Both the position numbers and the translations under genes were made by a program. Below are positions 10,098-17,328 of a stretch of 30,395 nt of DNA, one piece after another. The notes under the pieces are model-generated. The model was not told where the DNA came from and ran no database searches. It worked only from the letters and a program-made list of their open reading frames with translations. Numbering within the stretch: the first letter of the stretch is position 1; every line of letters begins with the position of its first letter. This DNA comes from Victivallales bacterium (GTDB taxonomy: Bacteria > Verrucomicrobiota > Lentisphaeria > Victivallales > UBA1829), in NCBI GenBank assembly GCA_016285335.1, contig JAEEQO010000007.1, positions 1 through 30,395 of the forward strand. Direction: 5' to 3'.

Positions 10098-12614
10098 TCA
10101 GTTTTCAGCTCCTCCGGGCAGCAGTCCGCGAACCGCGGAAACCAGTTTTCCGTCCGCCGCGCCCTCGGCGGCGACCAGCGGGACGCTGCGGTACTGGCAA
10201 ACGTCCCTCGTCGCGGTCAGGTACGGCTGCAGGCGGTCGTCGTCTTCGTCCCCGTCCGGCTGAAGGAACAGGATCGGGATCCCCTTCTCGCGGAAGAAAT
10301 CGGCCTGGTACGCGATGACGTTCTCATAGCCGGACGCGGAAATGCCGTCCTCGGCATATTGCCGGGCGAAGCAGATCACGACGGCCGAGGGCGACGCCTT
10401 CGCGATCGTGTCGAGTTCCCGTTTGTAGCTTCCCATGCCCGCCGCTTCCTGGAACGAGACTTTTTCCGCGCCGAATGCTTTTGCCAACGCCTTTTTCGCA
10501 TCCCGCGCGAGCGCCGAAGTGTCGGAAAGCAGCACGATCTGGTTCTTGCGAAGCGGATCGGGGACCATTTCGTCCTCGTCTTCTTCTTTCCCGGAGCCGG
10601 ACGGCGTTTCGCTGACAGTCCGGACCGGAGTGGCGACCGTCGTGGCGGCGGGTGTGACTTCCGTGTCAGCGGCGGCGGTGTTCGCGGTATTGGCGGGTTT
10701 GTTCGAGGCTGCAACGGTGTTCTGTTCAGGCCGGACATCCTGCGCCTGTCCGCCGGAAACGGGCTTCGTCTCCGCGGTCACAGTGGTGCCCGGAATGGCC
10801 GGAGACTCGGTTTTGTTTCCGGGATCCGGCGGCGTGACCGCGGGGGATTCATCTCCAAAGATCAAAATCAGACCGATCAGGCCTGCGCCCAGCACAAGCA
10901 CAAAACACGCAGCCAGGACCGCGACGACGACCACGATCCCCTTTTTGGATTTTTTCGGGGAAGCGGCTTCTTCTTGTTTCGGGGGAGCGTCCGGAGCGGT
11001 CGTTTTTGCTGCCGGAGCAGTCGTTTTTGCTGCCGGAGCAGTCGTTTGAGGCGCGGTCTGCCTCGGGGCAGGGGATGTCTTCTGAGGCGGAGCGGCAGAG
11101 ACCGTTACTTCGGGCTCTGCGGCGGGTTTGGGAGCCGGAGCGGCGGGCGGCGCAGTGGTCGCCATGGTGGGCATCGTGACCTCGGGGCTTTCCTCTGGAG
11201 CAGGGGCCTGCGGTTCGGGTTCCGCAGGTTCGAACGTCTGAGGCGCAGAAGCAACCGTTTGAGGTGCGGAAGCGACCGTCTGAGGTGCGGAAGCAACTGT
11301 TTGAGGTGCAGATTCAATCGTTTGAGGTTCGGGTTCCGGTTCGTTCACGGGCTCGACCGTTTGAGGTTCGGGCTCGACCATCTGCGGTTCGGGTTCCGGT
11401 TCGTTCGCGGGCTCGACCGCTTGCGGTTCGGAAACTGGCGGCGCGGCGGTCGCCATGGTGGGCATCGTGACCTCGGGACTGTCTTCCGCCGCGGGAACGG
11501 GAGCCTGAGATGCAACCGTCGCCATGGTGGGCATCGTGACCTCGGGACTGTCTTCCGCCGCGGGCGTCTGTGGTGCTGCGGTCGCCATGGTCGGCATCGT
11601 GACGTCGCCGGCGGGTGCGGCGGTCGCCATGGTCGGCATCGTGACGTCGCCTGCCGAGGTCCCGTTCCCGGACTGTTTGTCCACGAGGATCTCTCCGCGG
11701 GTCCGCAGGGGACGCGACGCGATTTGATCCGGGATCCGGATCTTCTTCAGTTCCTGCACCAGAGTGTCGGGATCGGGGATGCGTTTTTCGAGGTTCTTTT
11801 CCGTCATCCGGGCGATCAGGTCGGCCAGGTCCTGCGGGGTTTCCGGGCAGACTTGCCGGATGTCGGGAGTGCTTTCCGGGTCCATGATCTGCGACAGGAT
11901 CTGGATCGTCGTGTCGCCCGAGAACGGGCGCTTCCCGGACAGCATTTCATAGAACACGATGCCCAGGCTGTAGATGTCCGCCCGGGAATCGACCTTGCTG
12001 GAATCCTTTGCCTGTTCCGGCGACATGTAGGCCGGGGTGCCGAAGACCGAGGATGCCATGGTCAGCATGGTGTCCTGCTCGTCGGTCGACTTGGCGATCC
12101 CGAGGTCGGCGAGCTTGGCGGAGCCGTCCGCCGTGAACATGATGTTGTCGGGCTTGATGTCGCGGTGGACCATGTGGTGCGCATTGGCCGCCGAGAGCGC
12201 GCCCGCCACCTGGGTGATGATCTCCAGAGCCCGTCCCGGCGGGATGCGGCGCGTCTTTTTCAGGAGATCGCGGACGCTGCCCCCCGGCACGTAGTCCATG
12301 ATGATGTAGTACAGGCCGTTCTGGGGGTTCTGGCCCGCGTCGTGGACCGCGATCAGATTCGGGTGCTTGATCTTGCAGGCGAGTTTCGCCTCGCGGATGA
12401 ACCGGTCGACGAACTGCTTGTTCTTCTTCGCGATGTCGGGCGCCAGGATCTTCAGCGCGAACAGGGAATCGAGCACGGTGTGCCGGACAAGATACACGGC
12501 GCCCATTCCGCCGCGGCCGAGTTCCTTCACGACGGAATACTTCTCGAAAAGCGTCCCCGGTTTCAGGGCGGCGTCTTTGGGCTTGTCTTTGTCTCTGTTC
12601 TTCGACCAGATCAT
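10098..12614 (-). CDS. Membrane Ser/Thr protein kinase with repeat-rich linker and extracytoplasmic domain
   Basis: 838 residues. The PknB-like kinase domain (about 24-285) is complete: GRGGMGAV, Lys55 in FALKIL, HRD (150-152), DLG (170-172), GTPAYMSPEQA. The linker (about 320-550) is rich in Pro, Ala, Glu and Thr and contains five copies of a TMPTMAT unit and four APQTV/F units. One membrane helix lies at about 557-587, then a second disordered stretch. A folded domain follows at about 690-830 with IVLLSDTSALARDAK, SPSAVVICFARQ and KGIPILFLQPDGD. That pattern loosely recalls an SGNH/GDSL-type alpha/beta fold, but the usual catalytic Ser position is not obvious, so this is tentative. The gene lies between a lipoprotein gene and the FHA-kinase gene and probably acts with the Tad operon upstream. 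Confidence 0.92.
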   Translation of the reverse strand: MIWSKNRDKDKPKDAALKPGTLFEKYSVVKELGRGGMGAVYLVRHTVLDSLFALKILAPDIAKKNKQFVDRFIREAKLACKIKHPNLIAVHDAGQNPQNGLYYIIMDYVPGGSVRDLLKKTRRIPPGRALEIITQVAGALSAANAHHMVHRDIKPDNIMFTADGSAKLADLGIAKSTDEQDTMLTMASSVFGTPAYMSPEQAKDSSKVDSRADIYSLGIVFYEMLSGKRPFSGDTTIQILSQIMDPESTPDIRQVCPETPQDLADLIARMTEKNLEKRIPDPDTLVQELKKIRIPDQIASRPLRTRGEILVDKQSGNGTSAGDVTMPTMATAAPAGDVTMPTMATAAPQTPAAEDSPEVTMPTMATVASQAPVPAAEDSPEVTMPTMATAAPPVSEPQAVEPANEPEPEPQMVEPEPQTVEPVNEPEPEPQTIESAPQTVASAPQTVASAPQTVASAPQTFEPAEPEPQAPAPEESPEVTMPTMATTAPPAAPAPKPAAEPEVTVSAAPPQKTSPAPRQTAPQTTAPAAKTTAPAAKTTAPDAPPKQEEAASPKKSKKGIVVVVAVLAACFVLVLGAGLIGLILIFGDESPAVTPPDPGNKTESPAIPGTTVTAETKPVSGGQAQDVRPEQNTVAASNKPANTANTAAADTEVTPAATTVATPVRTVSETPSGSGKEEDEDEMVPDPLRKNQIVLLSDTSALARDAKKALAKAFGAEKVSFQEAAGMGSYKRELDTIAKASPSAVVICFARQYAEDGISASGYENVIAYQADFFREKGIPILFLQPDGDEDDDRLQPYLTATRDVCQYRSVPLVAAEGAADGKLVSAVRGLLPGGAEN
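11158..11650. repeat. Dispersed in-frame repeats encoding TMPTMAT units
   Basis: Five near-identical copies of a roughly 26-base unit, starting gccatggt(g/c)ggcatcgtgac, lie at about 11160, 11451, 11520, 11583 and 11628. They encode [EG]xVTMPTMAT on the minus strand within the kinase linker. The two copies near 11583 and 11628 are only about 42 bases apart. Copies differ at few third positions, which suggests recent duplication or gene conversion. Confidence 0.88.
11231..11320. repeat. 21-base tandem repeats encoding APQTVAS units
   Basis: About four tandem copies of a 21-base unit (gtttgaggtgcggaagcaac and variants) encode APQTVAS on the minus strand inside the kinase linker. The unit is seven codons, so copy-number change would not break the frame. 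Confidence 0.8.
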
Positions 12615-12672
12615 GAAAATCGGCGCGTTGTCTTATCGCGGAGCGAAGAGGAAAGAAACGCGGGTGTGCAGA

Positions 12673-13470
12673 TTATTGTTCGCCGCCGACGACCGATTTG
12701 CCGTCAAGCGCCGGAAGGTTCTTCGAGAGCGAGAAGAGGGCTTCGTTCATCGCCTGTTTCATCAGCTGCGGGTACAGGCTCACGTCTTTGCCGTGCCTGG
12801 CGTAGATCCAGTGCATGATGTAGTCATAGCCGCGGTATTCGTGGCTCCACACGATGTCGCCCTTGCGGTTGAGCAGCTCGAACTTCACCCAGAGTTCGTT
12901 CTCCGAGGTGCCGAACGGTGCGCCCAGGACCCAGAAGACCGGGGAAATGAGGTAGGTCAGGCAGTAGGAATAGATGCTGCCGGCGTAGAACGTGTTCGTG
13001 ACTTTTCCGCGGAAGACGTAGTCCGCGTCCGCCTGTTCGGCGCTGTTCGCCTTCGAGACGCCGGCGAAGAGGCCGGATTCCTGCAGGCTCGTGTAGGCGG
13101 CATTGGACAGGTCGCTCGCCGGATCGAACTGGAACGCTCCGATGGAGACGAACCCTTCGGCGGTCTTTTCCGGTTCCTCCTTTTCGTAGAAGCCGGCGGG
13201 GAGCAGCGGGATGAGGCCGAACCAGTAGGAGCCGTGATCGCCCTCGGGATGCGCGGAGGCCTGTTTCGCCTGAAGCGGATCATAATACTTGGTCTGGCGC
13301 TGGTCCAGGAACGGAACGACGGCGACGGTTTTCTGCGACGCTTCGCTCTTTTCGAATTTCGCCATGACGCCGGGGGCGGACGCGTAGTCGAACGTCGCGA
13401 CGCTGGAGCATCCGGTCAGGATCACGGCGACGGCTGCCGCGGCAAGGGTTTTCAGGTCTGTTTTTTTCAT
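12673..13470 (-). CDS. Lipoprotein of unknown function (265 aa)
   Basis: 265 residues. The lipobox VILTGC places the lipidated Cys at residue 21 after a short hydrophobic signal. GAGGAG lies about 8 bases before the ATG at 13470. The mature protein has a VAVVPFLDQR strand (about 49-58) that resembles the first strand of envelope lipoproteins such as the CsgG/GNA1162 type, then aromatic-rich stretches (SYWFGLIPLLPAGFYEKEE and YSYCLTYLISPVFWVLGAPFG). This similarity is weak and I do not assign a family. The gap to the kinase gene is 58 bases with no visible terminator, so co-transcription is likely. It could be an outer-membrane partner of the pilus or the kinase sensor. Confidence 0.82.
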   Translation of the reverse strand: MKKTDLKTLAAAAVAVILTGCSSVATFDYASAPGVMAKFEKSEASQKTVAVVPFLDQRQTKYYDPLQAKQASAHPEGDHGSYWFGLIPLLPAGFYEKEEPEKTAEGFVSIGAFQFDPASDLSNAAYTSLQESGLFAGVSKANSAEQADADYVFRGKVTNTFYAGSIYSYCLTYLISPVFWVLGAPFGTSENELWVKFELLNRKGDIVWSHEYRGYDYIMHWIYARHGKDVSLYPQLMKQAMNEALFSLSKNLPALDGKSVVGGEQ

Positions 13471-13525
13471 GGAAAAAGCTCCTCGTGTATTGTTTTGATA
13501 TAGCGTTGATCGCTGTTGAGCAGAT

Positions 13526-14620
13526 TCACTCTGTTTGGCCGGGCAGGGCGTTCGGGGTTATCTCCTGGTCGCCGACCTTGGTTGGCTTCGGGTCGTCGGA
13601 TTCCGGGTCGATCCCGAAGAAATCCATCGAACCGTTTTCATCGGTGAGCCTGGAGATCAGGTCCCAGGCGTCCGAGGTGTTGATGGGGATGGTGAGTTCC
13701 AGGATCTTTCCGTTGACCGCGGAGCGGGGCGACTGCTGTTCCGTGCCGAAATAGGACTTGATGGCGGGCAGAATATCCTTCGCGCTCTCGGCGGCCGCGG
13801 CTGCGTCGGCCTCGGACTTGAACGTGAACGAACCCTTCAGGATCGTGAGCGCGCCGCTGACCTGCGCCGTGAGGCCGATGTCGGAGATCTTTTTCATGAA
13901 CGAGTTCAGAGCCTCCATCGCGTCCGTGTCCGCCGGGTTGAGGCCGACGAGTTTCTCCGGGACCAGGTAGCACGCGAATGCCACGTCCTGGCCGGCGAGC
14001 TTCGCGAAGCTTTCCGGCGGCGGTTTGTTCCCCGGGGTTGCGGGCGTGGCGGTCAGCAGGGACTGGGACATCTTGTCCTTGGGGTTGACGTTGATGCGGA
14101 ACTGGATCTGGTTGGGCGTAACGGGCACGACCATGACGTCCGCGCCCTGCGTGTTGTCTTTGCCCGCCAGGCTCAGGTTGTAGAAGTTCATGTCGTCCTT
14201 TTTGCTGACCTGGGGCTGGGGCATGGAACCTTCCTTCTGGTTCATCGTTTCCATCAGCTTGTCGATGTCGCCCTGAAGGTTGCCGGAGATGTTCGCGACG
14301 CCCTCGATCGTGCCGCTGAACGGCGTGACGGTCGCGATCCTGAGGTTCGCGATCACTTCCATGTCGCGGTTCTTCGTGTCGAACATGCCGCCGCCTTTTT
14401 CTTCCTTCTCCTTCAGAGCCTGGTTCTTGTCCTTCTGGATGCGGTCCCAGACTTCTTTGTCCATCGCCTTTTCCGGCTGTTTGGTGTTGATGTACACCAC
14501 CACGTCGGCCGACGGATCGGCGTAGCCCCAGAGGGACTCCTCGTTGTCCGCGGCCATCGCTCCGAACCCGGAGGCGGACAGCAGGACTGCGGCAAGCAGT
14601 GCGTATTTCTTACTGGGCAT
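13526..14620 (-). CDS. Secreted protein of unknown function (364 aa)
   Basis: 364 residues from the ATG at 14620, chosen for the GAAAGG ribosome site about 7 bases upstream; a longer frame would add 18 Arg/Ser-rich residues without a signal sequence. The first 11 bases overlap the end of the PP2C gene. It has a Sec signal peptide (SKKYALLAAVLLSASGFGA, probable cut after AMA at about 23). The mature part starts with a segment (YADPSADVVVYINTKQPEK) that could be a folded alpha/beta domain, and two similar halves may be present (GTIEGVANISGNLQGD and SGALTILKGSFTFKSEADA). No Cys-pair or catalytic motif stands out. Overlap with the phosphatase gene argues for co-expression with the pilus operon. 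Family not recognised. Confidence 0.82.
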   Translation of the reverse strand: MPSKKYALLAAVLLSASGFGAMAADNEESLWGYADPSADVVVYINTKQPEKAMDKEVWDRIQKDKNQALKEKEEKGGGMFDTKNRDMEVIANLRIATVTPFSGTIEGVANISGNLQGDIDKLMETMNQKEGSMPQPQVSKKDDMNFYNLSLAGKDNTQGADVMVVPVTPNQIQFRINVNPKDKMSQSLLTATPATPGNKPPPESFAKLAGQDVAFACYLVPEKLVGLNPADTDAMEALNSFMKKISDIGLTAQVSGALTILKGSFTFKSEADAAAAAESAKDILPAIKSYFGTEQQSPRSAVNGKILELTIPINTSDAWDLISRLTDENGSMDFFGIDPESDDPKPTKVGDQEITPNALPGQTE

Positions 14621-15473
14621 GGTCAAACCTTTCTTCCGAGATCTTGAGGAGGTAGTCGTTTTCCTTGATCTCATCCTCGGATGGCGTTTCGGGCTCGGGG
14701 AGTTCCGACGCGATCTGGCACAGGGCGACGGTGTAGTTGTCCTTGGCGCCCGCTTTTCGCACTTCTGCGGTCAGCGCGGCGATCTTGTCATCGAGCGTCG
14801 TCGTGTTGCGGAATATCTGCTGGATCTCCTCGTCGCGGAGCATGGTGGTGATGCCGTCGCTGCAGACCATGATGACATCGTCCGGCAGGAGCTCCGTTTC
14901 CTCCCATTCCGGCAGGACGTAGTCGGCGATCCCGATGGACCGCGTCAGCACGTGGGAGATCGGGGAGGCGGTGTGGTCGTCCAGCGATGCCGCGGCCGCG
15001 GTCTTTCCGGCTTTGTTGAGCGACGCCGCCAGCTCGCATCCGACCGTGTGGTCGCGGGTCAGGAGCGTGAGCTCGCCCTGGCGGAACCGGTAGATGCGGC
15101 TGTCGCCGATGTGGCACAGCAGACCGTGTCCGGGCCGCCAGGAATCCAGCAGGATCAGCGCCAGGGTCGCCCCCATCTGGGAGTACCGGTGCGATTTTGC
15201 GTATTCCCGGATCTTCCGGTTCGCACCGTGGATCGCCTGCTGAATGGCGTATTTGCGGCTGCCGGGCGCGTCCGGCGCGGTGCCGGCGATGGCATCGGAG
15301 AGATATTCGACGATGATCTGGCTCGCGATCTCGCCCGCGGCGCCGCCGCCCATTCCGTCGGAAACGATGCAACAGCCGTCTTCGGGAAGAACGGCGTAGG
15401 AATCTTCATTTTCCTTCCGAACGAGTCCCCGGTCGGAATCGGCTGCCACTGTCATCCAGTTGAATTCTTTCAT
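14610..15473 (-). CDS. PP2C-type Ser/Thr protein phosphatase
   Basis: 287 residues from the ATG at 15473; a GTG at 15485 overlapping the previous stop as GTGA is an equally possible start (four more residues). All PP2C metal-site motifs are present: RKENEDSY (19-26), VSDGMGGGAAGE (37-48), GDSRIYRF (123-130), CSDGITTML (204-212) and KDNYTVAL (244-251). The enzyme removes phosphate from Ser/Thr with Mn/Mg in the cytoplasm. It is soluble (no helix or signal), has a short acidic tail, and sits in the run of Tad genes upstream of the two kinases. It is therefore the likely eraser for their marks. Confidence 0.95.
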   Translation of the reverse strand: MKEFNWMTVAADSDRGLVRKENEDSYAVLPEDGCCIVSDGMGGGAAGEIASQIIVEYLSDAIAGTAPDAPGSRKYAIQQAIHGANRKIREYAKSHRYSQMGATLALILLDSWRPGHGLLCHIGDSRIYRFRQGELTLLTRDHTVGCELAASLNKAGKTAAAASLDDHTASPISHVLTRSIGIADYVLPEWEETELLPDDVIMVCSDGITTMLRDEEIQQIFRNTTTLDDKIAALTAEVRKAGAKDNYTVALCQIASELPEPETPSEDEIKENDYLLKISEERFDHAQ

Positions 15474-15481
15474 GGTCTGTC

Positions 15482-15823
15482 TCACTGAGTTATTCCGTAG
15501 GAGAAATAGGTCTCTCCGCCGTCATGGTTCCAAACCATCACGAGCAGGGTGTCCTTCTTTTTTTCGAAGGTCAGAAGCACCTGTTTTTCTCCTTTTTCAT
15601 CGATCGGTATTTCGAATTTGAACTTGTAGCCTTTTTTCAGGATGGCGTCTTTCAGCAGCGCCTTGGTGTCGTTCATGGAACGCTTCAGCGTGCCGTTGAA
15701 CGCCCACGTCTTGCCGGTGTCGTCGCGGCTGATGACCGTGGTGCCTTTCGGCAGTTCGAACGGGTCGGCGGCGGCCGCCGCGACAGCGGCCGACAGCAGG
15801 AACAGGAGGAGGAATTTTTTCAT
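15482..15823 (-). CDS. Small secreted protein (113 aa)
   Basis: 113 residues with a clear Sec signal peptide (MKKFLLLFLLSAAVAAAAADP, cut after about residue 19). The mature part is about 94 residues and alternates charged and hydrophobic residues. It has a Lys-rich middle (KGYKFKFEIPIDEKGEKQV) and ends in WNHDGGETYFSYGITQ, compatible with a small beta-rich fold. Its stop overlaps the GTG of the PP2C gene as GTGA, so it is translated with the phosphatase. No ribosome site of note precedes the ATG. I do not recognise the family. Confidence 0.78.
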   Translation of the reverse strand: MKKFLLLFLLSAAVAAAAADPFELPKGTTVISRDDTGKTWAFNGTLKRSMNDTKALLKDAILKKGYKFKFEIPIDEKGEKQVLLTFEKKKDTLLVMVWNHDGGETYFSYGITQ

Positions 15824-15865
15824 GGGACGATGATGTATTGTGATGACGCGTGTCGTTGTTTCATG

Positions 15866-16498
15866 TTATTGGTTGGTGAACTGGTTCAGGCCTTCCTTGA
15901 GGGTCCCGGAGATGTCCTGGATCCCGCTGACCACGCCGTTGAACAGGGCTTTGATGGAAGTGATGCTGGATTCCCCGCTGAACAGCCACAGCATCCGCTT
16001 GTATCCGATGTTCGGCCCGACGACGGGGAAATCACCCGCGTTGCCGAGGTTCCCGATGGACGGGATCGACGTGAGGCCGGAGGCGGATGCCAGCAGGTTG
16101 CCCAGTCCGTCGGTCAGGTTCGACGTCAGGTCTCCGCTTGCGCCCAGGAGGTCCGGCATCGAGACCAGATCGCCGCTGGCGGCTCCGCTGCCGATGCCTG
16201 AAACCAGATCGCCGACACCGCCGACGATGGTGGAGACACCGCTGCCGACGATGGAAGCGCCATCGACGAGACCGCTGCCGACGCTTGAAACGACATCGCC
16301 GATCCCGCTGCCGATGGTGGAAGCGCCGCTGGCGATCCCGCTGCCGACGCCTGAAACGACATCGCCGATCCCGCCGCCGATGCCTGAAACGAAATCGCCG
16401 ATGGAACCGCCGGATCCTCCGTCATCGCCCATGCAGGGCAGGGCGGCCACGGCGGAAATCATGCAGAACAGAACGGATAAAAAGAATTTATTCAGCAT
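15866..16498 (-). CDS. Secreted Gly/Ser-rich repeat protein (210 aa)
   Basis: 210 residues. A signal peptide covers about residues 1-19. Residues about 26-125 are built from roughly 11-residue units of the type GSGIGDVVSGV, in which Gly, Ser and small aliphatic residues alternate with one Asp; about eight or nine units can be counted. A non-repeated C-terminus (KRMLWLFSGESSITSIKAL, then an amphipathic helix) ends the chain. The start lies three bases after the stop of the upstream TadE-like gene. The pattern recalls repetitive surface or fibre-associated proteins, but no family is recognised. It may be a structural partner or coat of the pilus; that is inference from position and composition. 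Confidence 0.8.
   Translation of the reverse strand: MLNKFFLSVLFCMISAVAALPCMGDDGGSGGSIGDFVSGIGGGIGDVVSGVGSGIASGASTIGSGIGDVVSSVGSGLVDGASIVGSGVSTIVGGVGDLVSGIGSGAASGDLVSMPDLLGASGDLTSNLTDGLGNLLASASGLTSIPSIGNLGNAGDFPVVGPNIGYKRMLWLFSGESSITSIKALFNGVVSGIQDISGTLKEGLNQFTNQ
16150..16430. repeat. Degenerate roughly 33-base repeats of the Gly/Ser protein gene
   Basis: The DNA repeats units such as gatgcctgaaac and gccgatcccgctgccga with small differences, encoding the 11-residue Gly/Ser units of the gene at 15866-16498. Units are a multiple of three, so copy number could vary without a frameshift. Confidence 0.8.
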
Positions 16499-16501
16499 AT
16501 A

Positions 16502-17314
16502 TCAAATCCCCAGAAAGAGCCTGATGTCGCCCAGCGAGCCGTTCGAGGGCCAGGACCGGTAGATGACTCTCTGATAAAGCAGACTGTTGGCGTCCTTGAC
16601 GCTGCCGCGGTCGTCCTCGCCGCTTCTCCGCAGCACCAGCATTTCGCCGTTCGGGAGCTTCGCGCTCTGCTGCGCCTTCCCGTTTTTGTCCTTCGTATCG
16701 GAGACGGACCGCGTGAACGTGAACGCGGATTTGTAAAGCGGCACGGTCTCCTGGCCGTTTTCATAGTTGGGGAAGAGCACGCTGGAAACGCCGATCGCGC
16801 CGATGTACGTGGCGGAGACGCGTTCCATGCGAAGCTCCATGTTGCCGGAGCAGACCATGGACCAGTCGTTCCCCAGCGCCCCGCTGACGACGCTGGAAAG
16901 GCCGGGGATGCTGTCCGCCCAGCTGCTGCCGGTGGTCAGCTCCACGCCGTTTCCGCTGAAATTCTGATTCGTCGAGCCCCACTGCTGCGGGTTGTCGCTG
17001 TCCTGTTTCTGCGCCGTTGCGCCGCCGCTGTTGAACGCCCAGATCGGCTCGCCGGACATGCTTTTTTCGAGGGCGTTTCGGGCGTCGTAGAACTGCGTGA
17101 CGCGCTTGTACAGCTCTTTGTTGATCTTGTTGCCCTTGTCGTACCGGTCGTTCTGGATCCATGCCAGGTTCCGGTTCGATTCCTGCAGGTGCATATTTGC
17201 CATGGTGATGTCGAAGATCAGGAACGTGCCGCCGAACAGCAGGAGCCAGATCGGCATCATCAGGCAGAACTCCATCAGGACCGAACCGCGTTCGGATTTC
17301 AGGCGATCGAGCAT
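16502..17314 (-). CDS. TadE-like pseudopilin (second copy)
   Basis: 270 residues from the ATG at 17314, 14 bases after the stop of the TadG-like gene. The frame stays open far upstream, but that part is a shadow of the TadG-like gene. The N-terminus has a type IV prepilin-type site: basic MLDRLKSERG, then SVLMEFCLMM with Glu at +5 after the Gly10 cut, and a hydrophobic helix to about residue 39. This matches TadE/TadF pseudopilins, which TadV cleaves. The roughly 230-residue outside part is Ser/Asn/Gly-rich with one Cys and is long for TadE. It lies in the same operon and probably serves in the pilus base or tip. Confidence 0.85.
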   Translation of the reverse strand: MLDRLKSERGSVLMEFCLMMPIWLLLFGGTFLIFDITMANMHLQESNRNLAWIQNDRYDKGNKINKELYKRVTQFYDARNALEKSMSGEPIWAFNSGGATAQKQDSDNPQQWGSTNQNFSGNGVELTTGSSWADSIPGLSSVVSGALGNDWSMVCSGNMELRMERVSATYIGAIGVSSVLFPNYENGQETVPLYKSAFTFTRSVSDTKDKNGKAQQSAKLPNGEMLVLRRSGEDDRGSVKDANSLLYQRVIYRSWPSNGSLGDIRLFLGI

Positions 17315-17328
17315 GGAAAGACCGGTTC

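Noticed and set aside
11158..11650. Regularly repeated DNA considered as a CRISPR or other array
   Set aside because: Repeats are unevenly spaced, in frame and encode the kinase linker, and the spacers are also low-complexity coding sequence.
10068..12818. 916-codon plus-strand frame opposite the second kinase
   Set aside because: It shows Arg/Gly-rich low complexity that mirrors the Pro/Ala/Thr linker on the other strand, with no domain.
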